Shown: piece after piece, positions 1-6,328 of the stretch
How positions within the stretch are numbered: the first letter of the stretch is position 1
Layout of the letters: each line of letters opens with the position of its first letter
NCBI GenBank assembly: GCA_023271515.1
Contig: JALPXQ010000057.1
Coordinates: 1-8,648 of the forward strand
Origin: Dehalococcoidia bacterium
GTDB lineage: Bacteria > Chloroflexota > Dehalococcoidia > SZUA-161 > SpSt-899
Length of the DNA: 8,648 bases
Direction: 5' to 3'
Position numbers and translations under genes: made by a program
Notes under the pieces: model-generated
What the model saw: only the letters and a program-made list of their open reading frames with translations
Database searches by the model: none
Told to the model about the DNA's origin: nothing

Positions 1-176
1 AGGAGGTGAACAGGGATATAACGAATTCAACAGACAGGAGCACCACTAAAGAAGACAACTGAGGTAAAGAACAAAACAAAGAAAACAACTAAGATGAAGG
101 AGGACAGGATGCACAAGAGACTAATCGTAATGGTTGCGGTGTTGCTAACAGCAGCCCTGGTGGCAACTGGCTGCCC
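1..176 (+). repeat. Leader plus lipoprotein signal-peptide cassette, copy 1
   Basis: This segment is repeated at 4647-4852. The two copies align through the untranslated leader, the Shine-Dalgarno/start cassette and the whole signal peptide, and similarity stops just after the lipobox Cys-Pro codons. The coding part (109-174) differs from copy 2 at only 5 of 66 bases. The leader differs by a few substitutions, one single-base indel and a 31-nt stretch that is absent here. The copy begins with AGGAGGTGA at 1-9 and a TATAAC at 17-22. It may extend left of the window. No gene is seen in 1-108. Confidence 0.9.
97..111 (+). promoter_or_regulatory. Shine-Dalgarno and start cassette deciding the nucleotidase start
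   Basis: AAGGAGGACAGGATG places a strong Shine-Dalgarno core 5-6 nt before the ATG at 109. The in-frame ATG at 94 has no comparable site. The identical 15-mer occurs at 4712-4726 and 4773-4787, the latter directly before the matching start of the alkaline phosphatase gene. Confidence 0.8.
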
Positions 177-3100
177 GGTAGTAGAGGAGCCGATGGTAGC
201 GCCAACAACCATCACAATCCTGCATACAGGGGACCTGCATGGATATCTGGACCCGTTCAAACCGAGGAGAGCAGAGGAATACATTGGTGGAATAGCTCGT
301 ATTGCCACCCTGGTCAATCAGATAAGGGCAGAGGAACCGAATACCATCCTGCTTGATGCCGGTGATACCATCCACGGCACGAACCTGGCTAACCTGCTCA
401 AGGGTGAGTCCGTGATTGCGGCGATGAACGCAATCGGCTACACCGCCATGGTAGTGGGCAACCACGACTTCAATTACGGGCTCGGGGTTTTGCAAGAGAG
501 GGCTGAGCAGGCCAAATTTCCGATCCTCGGTGCTAATGTTCAATACAAGATCGGCGAGTCTGTCCCCTTCCTTCCTCCCTACACGATCGTTGAAGTAGGC
601 GGATTAGGGATCGGGATCATCGGCCTGGTGACGACAGATACCCCCATTGTGACCCACCCGAGGAACGTGGAGGATCTGGAGTTCTTAGATCCGGTGACGG
701 TCACCAGGGAGATCGTGGAGCAGATAGGCCCACAAGTTGATCTCATCGTTCTCCTGGCCCATATGGGGTCCGCAGAGGAGGGGGCGGTGCTTATGGAAGT
801 GCCCGGGATTGCGGTTTCGGTGAGCGCTCATACTCACGAGGAGCGCGTAGAGCAGATTGGGAATACCATCCTGGTTGACTCAGGCGCATACGGCAAGGTT
901 CTGGGACGGCTGGACATCGTGGTCAAGGATGGCACAGTGATCGACTTCTCACAAGAATTTCTCCCCATCACCCCGGCCATAGAAGAGGATGCAGATGTAA
1001 ACGCTGTCTTAACTCCATACAGAGAGGAAGTGGGGATAGCGCTGGCTGAAGTGATCGGAGAGGCAGAGGTCGTCCTCAATGGGGAGAGAGAGGACATCCG
1101 CTCAAAAGAGACCAACTTGGGGAATTTGGTCGCTGATGTGATCAGAGAGAGGACCGGTGCAGACATCGCCATCCAGAACGGCGGTGGTATCCGAGCCAGT
1201 ATTGACATCGGGCCGATTACCCTTGAAGAGATATTTGTCGTGCTCCCGTTTGACAACTATATCGTGGCCCTGGAGCTGACCGGTGAGGCGATCTGGCAAG
1301 CGCTGGAGAATGGTGTCAGCGATGAGTCTCCTACCGGGGCATTTCCTCAAGTATCCGGTATGAGCTTTGCCTTCGATCCGGCTCGTCCGAGTGGGGAGCG
1401 CATAGTGGAAGTGACCGTCGGAGGGGAGCCCATTAATCTGGACCGAACATACATCGTTGCCACCAATTGCTTCCTGGCAGGGGGCGGAGATAAGTATACG
1501 ATGCTGAAAGAGGCAGAGGTGGTATTGGAAACGGGCGATTTTCTCCGCGATGTGGTCGCCGCCTATATCGCGGCCCATTCCCCGGTGGCCCCACAGGTGG
1601 AAGGTAGGATCCGCAAGGTGGGCCAGGCCGCGGGGACTGTTCATCTCACCATCGTCCATACCAACGATCTCCACGGCCGGGTCGCACCGTTCGATCGGCC
1701 CGATGCCGATGGCACGGTCGGCGGTCTGGCCAGGATCGCCACTGTCATCGATGAGATACGGGCCGAGGGTCGGCCGGTCATGGTCTTCGATTCCGGCGAT
1801 ACGATCCACGGGACAGGGATCGCCCACTACACTGAAGGGATTGTCGTAATCGAGGCGATGAACGCGATCGGCTACGACGCGATGGTCGTCGGGAACCACG
1901 ACTTTAACTGGGGAATCGATCCTCTGTTTGCTGCCAAGGAAGAAGCCCGTTTTCCTTTCCTTTCCGCCAATTTGCTCTGGCGGGAAGATAACTCCTACGT
2001 GTTCCCCCCCTATATCATCCTTGAGCAGGACGGGGTAAGAATCGGCGTGTTGGGACTGTCGCCAACTATCAATCGTTACCGACACCAAGGCGCTCCTGAC
2101 CCTCGAGCAAGAATCGATAGAGTGGATCCGGTAGAGGTGGCTAAGGAACTCGTTCCCGCTCTACGGCAGCAGGTCGATCTGCTGGTGGTCCTTTCTCACC
2201 TGGGACATCCGACAGATAGGGTCTTGGCCAAGTCTGTCGAAGGGATCGACATCATTCTGGGCGCTAGTACTCACTGGTTGCTCACCGAGCCGGTAAGGGT
2301 GGGTGAGACCCTGATCGTCGAACAAGGCTGGCGCGGGGAATTCATGTCCCGCATAGACTTGACTATTCAGGAGGGAGAGAAAATAGGTGTTCAGCACCGG
2401 TTGATTCACCTGGACGGGTCCATTACTCCTAACCCCGAAGTTCAAGCGATTATTGATGCCGCTTACGCCGACTTTCCAGAGGCAAACAGGGCTGTTGGAT
2501 ATTCAGCCACGGATATTTGGCCCCCTGCGTTCAATCCGTTTGACCCCAAGATGATGCCGTTCTTACCGGAACCGGAGCCGGGATCTGTTTCGGCCGGAAT
2601 CAATGACGATATCCGTCGGGGGGTAATTACTTTCCGGGACAGCCGGGCACCCCACCGCTTGCAAGAGACGGTACTGGGTAACTTTATAACGGACGCTATA
2701 CGGTACGTATCAGGGACTGACGTTGCGGTACAGCGAGCGGGTTGCATTCGGGCCGGTGTTGCGCGCGGAGAGATCACTGTCGACGACCTCTTCACGATGC
2801 TCCCCTTTGATATGAGTATTGTGGTTTACAACTTGAGCGGCGAACTCCTCCGCCAGTTGTTAGAGGTAAGTGTTGGTGTATGGCCGAGTATTCCTGGTGG
2901 CGCGAATTTTCTCCAGGTATCGGGTCTGGAATTTACCTTTGATCCCACTCTTGCGGAAGGCAGGCGAGTGACCAACGTTTTCGTTGCGGGTGCTCCGCTC
3001 GACCCCGACAAGATCTATTCGGTAGGTGTCACCCATTCGCCGCGAGGGAGTGTATGGGGTCGGGCCCTCCGGAACATCTTTGAACAGGGTGAATTTGTAC

Positions 3101-4641
3101 GAAACACGGGCGTATTTGTGCGCGATGCCTTCGCCAAATACCTCGAAACGCACTCACCGATTTCCCCTGCGATTGAAGGCCGAATTACGGTAGCTGGGAC
3201 TGGCGAGGCGGTAGGGACAACCACGATCACCATCCTGCATACCGGCGATCTGCACGGACATCTCGATCCGTTCAAGCCGCGGCGGGCAGAGGAGTATATC
3301 GGCGGAATAGCTCGTATTGCCACCCTGGTCAATCAGATAAGGGCAGAGGAACCGAATACCATCCTGCTTGATGCCGGTGATACCATCCACGGCACGAACC
3401 TGGCTAACCTGCTCAAGGGTGAGGCCGTGATTGCGGCGATGAACGCAATCGGCTACACCGCCATGGTAGTGGGCAACCACGACTTCAATTACGGGCTCGG
3501 GGTTTTGCAAGAGAGGGCTGAGCAGGCCAAATTTCCGATCCTCGGTGCTAATGTTCAATACAAGATCGGCGAGTCTGTCCCCTTCCTTCCTCCCTACACG
3601 ATCGTTGAAGTAGGCGGATTAGGGATCGGGATCATCGGCCTGGTGACGACAGATACCCCCATTGTGACCCACCCGAGGAACGTGGAGGATCTGGAGTTCT
3701 TAGATCCGGTGACGGTCACCAGGGAGATCGTGGAGCAGATAGGCCCACAAGTTGATCTCATCGTTCTCCTGGCCCATATGGGGTCCGCAGAGGAGGGGGC
3801 GGTGCTTATGGAAGTGCCCGGGATTGCGGTTTCGGTGAGCGCTCATACTCACGAGGAGCGCGTAGAGCAGATTGGGAATACCATCCTGGTTGACTCAGGC
3901 GCATACGGCAAGGTTCTGGGACGGCTGGACATCGTGGTCAAGGATGGCACAGTGATCGACTTCTCACAAGAATTTCTCCCCATCACCCCGGCCATAGAAG
4001 AGGATGCAGATGTAAACGCTGTCTTAACTCCATACAGAGAGGAAGTGGGGATAGCGCTGGCTGAAGTGATCGGAGAGGCAGAGGTCGTCCTCAATGGGGA
4101 GAGAGAGGACATCCGCTCAAAAGAGACCAACTTGGGGAATTTGGTCGCTGATGTGATCAGAGAGAGGACCGGTGCAGACATCGCCATCCAGAACGGCGGT
4201 GGTATCCGAGCCAGTATTGACATCGGGCCGATTACCCTTGAAGAGATATTTGTCGTGCTCCCGTTTGACAACTATATCGTGGCCCTGGAGCTGACCGGTG
4301 AGGCGATCTGGCAAGCGCTGGAGAATGGTGTCAGCGATGAGTCTCCTACCGGAGCATTTCCTCAAGTATCCGGTATGAGCTTTGCCTTCGATCCGGCTCG
4401 TCCGAGTGGGGAGCGCATAGTGGAAGTGACCGTCGGAGGGGAGCCCATTGATCTGGACCGAACATACATCGTTGCCACCAATTGCTTCCTGGCAGGGGGC
4501 GGAGATAAGTATACGATGCTGAAAGAGGCAGAGGTGGTATTGGAAACGGGCGATTTTCTCCGAGACGCAGTGGCTGCCTATATCAGGGAGCAAGGAACGG
4601 TACACCCGATAATAGAAGGCAGAATTCGGATATTGAATTGA
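109..4641 (+). CDS. Lipoprotein with three tandem UshA-type 5'-nucleotidase modules
   Basis: This 1510-residue protein probably releases phosphate from nucleotides or related esters outside the cytoplasm. Residues 1-22 form a lipoprotein signal ending in ATGC (lipid Cys22), and there is no C-terminal anchor. Three modules follow, each a metallophosphatase domain plus a 5'-nucleotidase C-terminal domain, at about 33-505, 513-1030 and 1038-1510. Family enzymes usually have one such pair in about 500-650 residues. Module 1 shows D42-x-H44, GD86, GN118-HD, H218 and H241-x-H243, then ETNLGN (334-339), NGGGIR (357-362) and GGDKY (459-463). Module 3 repeats these 1005 residues later. Module 2 has D520-x-H522, D564, N596 and H697, but Ser720 replaces the first His of the HxH pair, NGGGIR is RAGCIR (876-881), and GGDxY is missing near 979-984. 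Modules 1 and 3 are therefore probably active and module 2 impaired or of altered specificity. The start at 109 was chosen for its Shine-Dalgarno site; 94 is the alternative. The gene lies 143 nt before an alkaline phosphatase. Exact substrates (nucleotides, UDP-sugars, cyclic nucleotides) cannot be read from sequence. Confidence 0.93.
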   Translation: MHKRLIVMVAVLLTAALVATGCPVVEEPMVAPTTITILHTGDLHGYLDPFKPRRAEEYIGGIARIATLVNQIRAEEPNTILLDAGDTIHGTNLANLLKGESVIAAMNAIGYTAMVVGNHDFNYGLGVLQERAEQAKFPILGANVQYKIGESVPFLPPYTIVEVGGLGIGIIGLVTTDTPIVTHPRNVEDLEFLDPVTVTREIVEQIGPQVDLIVLLAHMGSAEEGAVLMEVPGIAVSVSAHTHEERVEQIGNTILVDSGAYGKVLGRLDIVVKDGTVIDFSQEFLPITPAIEEDADVNAVLTPYREEVGIALAEVIGEAEVVLNGEREDIRSKETNLGNLVADVIRERTGADIAIQNGGGIRASIDIGPITLEEIFVVLPFDNYIVALELTGEAIWQALENGVSDESPTGAFPQVSGMSFAFDPARPSGERIVEVTVGGEPINLDRTYIVATNCFLAGGGDKYTMLKEAEVVLETGDFLRDVVAAYIAAHSPVAPQVEGRIRKVGQAAGTVHLTIVHTNDLHGRVAPFDRPDADGTVGGLARIATVIDEIRAEGRPVMVFDSGDTIHGTGIAHYTEGIVVIEAMNAIGYDAMVVGNHDFNWGIDPLFAAKEEARFPFLSANLLWREDNSYVFPPYIILEQDGVRIGVLGLSPTINRYRHQGAPDPRARIDRVDPVEVAKELVPALRQQVDLLVVLSHLGHPTDRVLAKSVEGIDIILGASTHWLLTEPVRVGETLIVEQGWRGEFMSRIDLTIQEGEKIGVQHRLIHLDGSITPNPEVQAIIDAAYADFPEANRAVGYSATDIWPPAFNPFDPKMMPFLPEPEPGSVSAGINDDIRRGVITFRDSRAPHRLQETVLGNFITDAIRYVSGTDVAVQRAGCIRAGVARGEITVDDLFTMLPFDMSIVVYNLSGELLRQLLEVSVGVWPSIPGGANFLQVSGLEFTFDPTLAEGRRVTNVFVAGAPLDPDKIYSVGVTHSPRGSVWGRALRNIFEQGEFVRNTGVFVRDAFAKYLETHSPISPAIEGRITVAGTGEAVGTTTITILHTGDLHGHLDPFKPRRAEEYIGGIARIATLVNQIRAEEPNTILLDAGDTIHGTNLANLLKGEAVIAAMNAIGYTAMVVGNHDFNYGLGVLQERAEQAKFPILGANVQYKIGESVPFLPPYTIVEVGGLGIGIIGLVTTDTPIVTHPRNVEDLEFLDPVTVTREIVEQIGPQVDLIVLLAHMGSAEEGAVLMEVPGIAVSVSAHTHEERVEQIGNTILVDSGAYGKVLGRLDIVVKDGTVIDFSQEFLPITPAIEEDADVNAVLTPYREEVGIALAEVIGEAEVVLNGEREDIRSKETNLGNLVADVIRERTGADIAIQNGGGIRASIDIGPITLEEIFVVLPFDNYIVALELTGEAIWQALENGVSDESPTGAFPQVSGMSFAFDPARPSGERIVEVTVGGEPIDLDRTYIVATNCFLAGGGDKYTMLKEAEVVLETGDFLRDAVAAYIREQGTVHPIIEGRIRILN
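289..1547 (+). repeat. Near-identical intragenic direct repeat, copy 1 (module 1)
   Basis: These 1259 bases match 3304-4562 at an exact offset of 3015 bases. By eye there are three differences: T409/G3424 (Ser to Ala), G1338/A4353 (silent) and A1435/G4450 (Asn to Asp). It covers most of the catalytic and C-terminal domains of module 1. Identity drops abruptly at both ends. Confidence 0.95.
3304..4562 (+). repeat. Near-identical intragenic direct repeat, copy 2 (module 3)
   Basis: This is the partner of 289-1547, in the same frame and orientation. It begins at the GGA codon after a diverged 81-base flank and ends within the Arg codon at 4561-4563, after which the two modules use different codons and then different residues. 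A repeat this long and this similar can be collapsed or misjoined in short-read assembly, so its copy number needs long reads. Confidence 0.95.
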
Positions 4642-4667
4642 AAGGAAGGAGGTGAGAGGGATATAAC
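4638..4667 (+). promoter_or_regulatory. Possible sigma-70-type promoter before the alkaline phosphatase gene
   Basis: TTGAAA at 4638-4643 is followed by an 18-bp spacer and TATAAC at 4662-4667. The -35 hexamer overlaps the stop codon of the nucleotidase gene. The spacer contains AGGAGGTGA, also seen at 1-9 before the nucleotidase gene. A similar arrangement (TTGAAA, 18 bp, TATGAT) lies at 6429-6458 before pstS. The match is to consensus only, so the alkaline phosphatase gene may instead be read through from upstream. Confidence 0.35.
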
Positions 4668-4704
4668 GAATTCAACAGAGAGGAGCACCACCAAAGAAGA
4701 CAAC

Positions 4705-4743
4705 TGAGGTAAAGGAGGACAGGATGAGGTAAAGGAGGCAAGA
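4705..4743 (+). repeat. Short tandem repeat with Shine-Dalgarno and start elements
   Basis: A 20-mer at 4705-4724 (TGAGGTAAAGGAGGACAGGA) is followed directly by a 19-base near copy at 4725-4743 (TGAGGTAAAGGAGGCAAGA). Each holds AAAGGAGG and leads into an ATG (4724 and 4743). The corresponding place in leader copy 1 has a single, degraded unit (near 60-70). Confidence 0.85.
4724..4732 (+). other. Two-codon upstream ORF (ATG AGG TAA)
   Basis: The ATG at 4724 is preceded by the same AAGGAGGACAGG Shine-Dalgarno cassette that starts both lipoprotein genes, but the reading frame is Met-Arg-stop. It sits 19 nt before one possible start (4743) and 61 nt before the preferred start (4785) of the alkaline phosphatase gene. 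It could load and release ribosomes, or be a by-product of tandem duplication. It is visible in sequence; function is not shown. Confidence 0.45.
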
Positions 4744-4772
4744 TGTACAAAACAAAGAAAACAAGTAAGATG

Positions 4773-4787
4773 AAGGAGGACAGGATG
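4773..4787 (+). promoter_or_regulatory. Shine-Dalgarno and start cassette of the alkaline phosphatase gene
   Basis: AAGGAGGACAGGATG is identical to 97-111 and sits before the homologous signal peptide. A competing in-frame start at 4743 has its own AAAGGAGG (4731-4738) and would add 14 residues, mostly Lys/Thr, in front of the signal. Both could be used. Confidence 0.7.
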
Positions 4788-6164
4788 CACAAGAGACTAA
4801 TCGGGATGGTTGCGTTGTTGCTAACAGTAGCCCTAGTGGCAACTGGCTGCCCACGACCAGCGGCAGAGGTGGAAGAACCTTGCTCGGAGCCGAACGAGGT
4901 ACGAAATGTCATCTTCTTTCATCCTGACGGATATGGGCCTAACCACTGGAACGCCCTGCGCATCTGGCTGGTTGGGCCGGACGACAGACTTAACTGGGAC
5001 CGGCTGCCCTATATGGCACCCTATACCGAGCACATGAGAGACGATCTGACCGCAAGCTCGCATGGCGGGGCCACGGTACACGCTTACGGGGTAAAGGTGG
5101 CCCGGGACAGCTTCGGTCTTGATGGACACCAGGTGATTACTGCCCTTTCCGGCGAACAGATGTCGATTGTAGAGGAGGCTATCCAGGCCGGTTTCGCGAC
5201 GGCCCTTATCGGGAGCGGCTGCATCACCGAGCCCGGCACGGCCGTATTTGTCGCCTCAGTGAAATGCCGCTTCGCTGAGAGAGAGGCGATCGCAAAGCAG
5301 GTTATTGAATCCGGGGTCGACGTCATCTTAAGCGGCGGAGAAAGGTGGCTTCTGCCTGAGGGCGTCATCGGCAGGCACGGGGAAGAAGGCAGGCGCACTG
5401 ATGGCCTTAACCTTATTGAGAGGGCGGAAGCACTCGGATACACAGTCGTCTATACCCGTGATGAGTTGATGGCGGTAGCTGGCACAGCAACCAGGGTACT
5501 GGGCGTGTTTGCCAGTGGACACACCTTCAACTGTGAACCGGAGGAAGTGTTGCGTGCCGAGGGACTGCCGCATTACTGGCCTTGGGCACCTACTATAGCC
5601 GAAATGTCAGCGGCGGCGATCGAGATCCTTTCACGCAATCCAAAAGCAACGGAAAGGGGTATCTTCATCGTTGCTGAGGAGGAGGGAACCGACAACTTCC
5701 CCAATGACGCTAATGCCATGGGTTCATTTATAGCCGGTGAGCGTGCTGATGCGGCCTTCGGGGTGTTTGCCGACTTTGTCGAGGAAAACCCGAATACCTT
5801 GCTGATCACTGCGGGCGACAGCGCCGCTGGTGGCAAGCATCTTCTTCGACAACCTGGAGTTGAGAAGGTAGGCGAGGCTAGAATCAACACTGGTCCGGAT
5901 GGTGAGTGGGTAACCGGACCAATTCTGGACGGCATCGATGGCCCAGGAACCGCGCCGTTCCTGTCGGCACCAGATAGAAAAGGTAACCAATGGCAGTTTG
6001 CCGTGGCCTGGGCAACTCCGCACGACCTCTCTGCCGGCATTGTAGCTCGTGCCAAGGGCCTTAATGCACATCTGCTCACCGAGCTTGGTGTTGTTGACAA
6101 TACCGACATCTACCGGATCATGTACTACACTCTGTTTGGAGAGTGGCTGGGTGAGGCGCGTTAA
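4785..6164 (+). CDS. Alkaline phosphatase-superfamily lipoprotein with altered metal ligands
   Basis: This 459-residue protein probably hydrolyses phosphomonoesters outside the cytoplasm. Residues 1-22 are a lipoprotein signal ending in ATGC, almost the same as in the upstream nucleotidase. Aligned by eye to E. coli PhoA: HPDGYG gives Asp48 (PhoA D51); TASSHGG gives the likely nucleophile Ser91 (S102), with Ala90 where PhoA has D101; Glu298 and Asp303 match E322 and D327; Asn307 stands where H331 should be; Asp345 matches D369, with Ser346 in place of H370; His413 in PHDLSAG matches H412. The fold and most of the site are kept, but each zinc site has lost one His. Related families with Ser after this Asp exist as far as I recall, so it may be an active variant with other metals. 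Length fits the family (about 450-500). The preferred start is 4785, with 4743 as an alternative. A strong hairpin follows the stop. The family call is firm; substrate and activity are uncertain. Confidence 0.9.
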   Translation: MHKRLIGMVALLLTVALVATGCPRPAAEVEEPCSEPNEVRNVIFFHPDGYGPNHWNALRIWLVGPDDRLNWDRLPYMAPYTEHMRDDLTASSHGGATVHAYGVKVARDSFGLDGHQVITALSGEQMSIVEEAIQAGFATALIGSGCITEPGTAVFVASVKCRFAEREAIAKQVIESGVDVILSGGERWLLPEGVIGRHGEEGRRTDGLNLIERAEALGYTVVYTRDELMAVAGTATRVLGVFASGHTFNCEPEEVLRAEGLPHYWPWAPTIAEMSAAAIEILSRNPKATERGIFIVAEEEGTDNFPNDANAMGSFIAGERADAAFGVFADFVEENPNTLLITAGDSAAGGKHLLRQPGVEKVGEARINTGPDGEWVTGPILDGIDGPGTAPFLSAPDRKGNQWQFAVAWATPHDLSAGIVARAKGLNAHLLTELGVVDNTDIYRIMYYTLFGEWLGEAR

Positions 6165-6176
6165 GTTGCCTTTTAC

Positions 6177-6211
6177 CACCCCGTGGGATATTCTCAATAT
6201 CCTACGGGGTG
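6177..6211 (+). terminator. Long hairpin after the alkaline phosphatase gene
   Basis: Bases 6177-6192 pair with 6196-6211 over 16 bp with one G-U wobble and a 3-nt CTC loop. It lies 12 nt after the stop codon and before the pstS promoter region, so it probably ends or stabilises the upstream transcript. No T-run follows (CGTCCCACC), so it is not a classic intrinsic terminator. A role as an RNA 3'-end stabiliser or with Rho is equally possible. Confidence 0.55.
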
Positions 6212-6264
6212 CGTCCCACCGCGGGAACGAGATGAAGCAGCAAATCTTGAAGAATAGCCTTTTC

Positions 6265-6303
6265 TTAACAAAACCTTAACAAAACCTTAACCAAACCTTA
6301 AAG
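6265..6303 (+). promoter_or_regulatory. Putative Pho box: four direct repeats with 11-bp period
   Basis: TTAA units start at 6265, 6276, 6287 and 6298, exactly 11 bp apart: TTAACA, TTAACA, TTAACC, TTAAAG, separated by AAACC. This matches the known layout of PhoP sites in Bacillus (TTAACA-type hexamers about one helical turn apart) and resembles cyanobacterial CTTAACC repeats. It ends 9 bp before a TATAAT, where an activator would replace the -35 element. Together with pstS downstream this strongly suggests activation by a PhoB/PhoP-type response regulator when phosphate is scarce. Confidence 0.85.
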
Positions 6304-6312
6304 ATCGCCTGC

Positions 6313-6318
6313 TATAAT
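6313..6318 (+). promoter_or_regulatory. -10 box of the pstS operon promoter
   Basis: A perfect TATAAT lies just downstream of the Pho-type repeats. The sequence 17 bp upstream (ACCAAA) is not a -35 consensus, as expected for an activator-dependent promoter. Transcription would start near 6325, giving a leader of about 190 nt before pstS. Confidence 0.8.
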
Positions 6319-6328
6319 AAAGTAAGGT

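Larger units (their letters stand above)
4647..4852 (+). repeat. Leader plus lipoprotein signal-peptide cassette, copy 2
   Basis: Second copy of the cassette at 1-176. It carries an extra 31 nt inside the leader, made of reiterated leader elements (GAGGTAAAGGAGG twice, plus an additional SD-ATG). Similarity ends just after the Cys-Pro codons at 4848-4852. The mature proteins that follow are unrelated, so only the expression and export front end was duplicated. Confidence 0.9.

Noticed and set aside
6..62. 18-codon GTG ORF in leader copy 1
   Set aside because: The GTG overlaps its own AGGAGGTG site, and the frame is broken by an indel in leader copy 2, where it ends after four codons.
1102..2088. 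Long minus-strand open frame (328 codons) antisense to the nucleotidase
   Set aside because: It is the shadow of a highly conserved + strand gene; a parallel antisense frame recurs in module 3 only because the DNA is repeated. No ribosome site or recognisable protein.
289..4562. Long direct repeats as a mobile element
   Set aside because: The repeats are in-frame coding modules without transposase, inverted ends or target duplications.
6265..6303. Direct-repeat array as a CRISPR or plasmid iteron cluster
   Set aside because: Units are only 11 bp with no unique spacers, and the array abuts a -10 box in front of pstS with no replication or cas gene nearby; a Pho box explains it.
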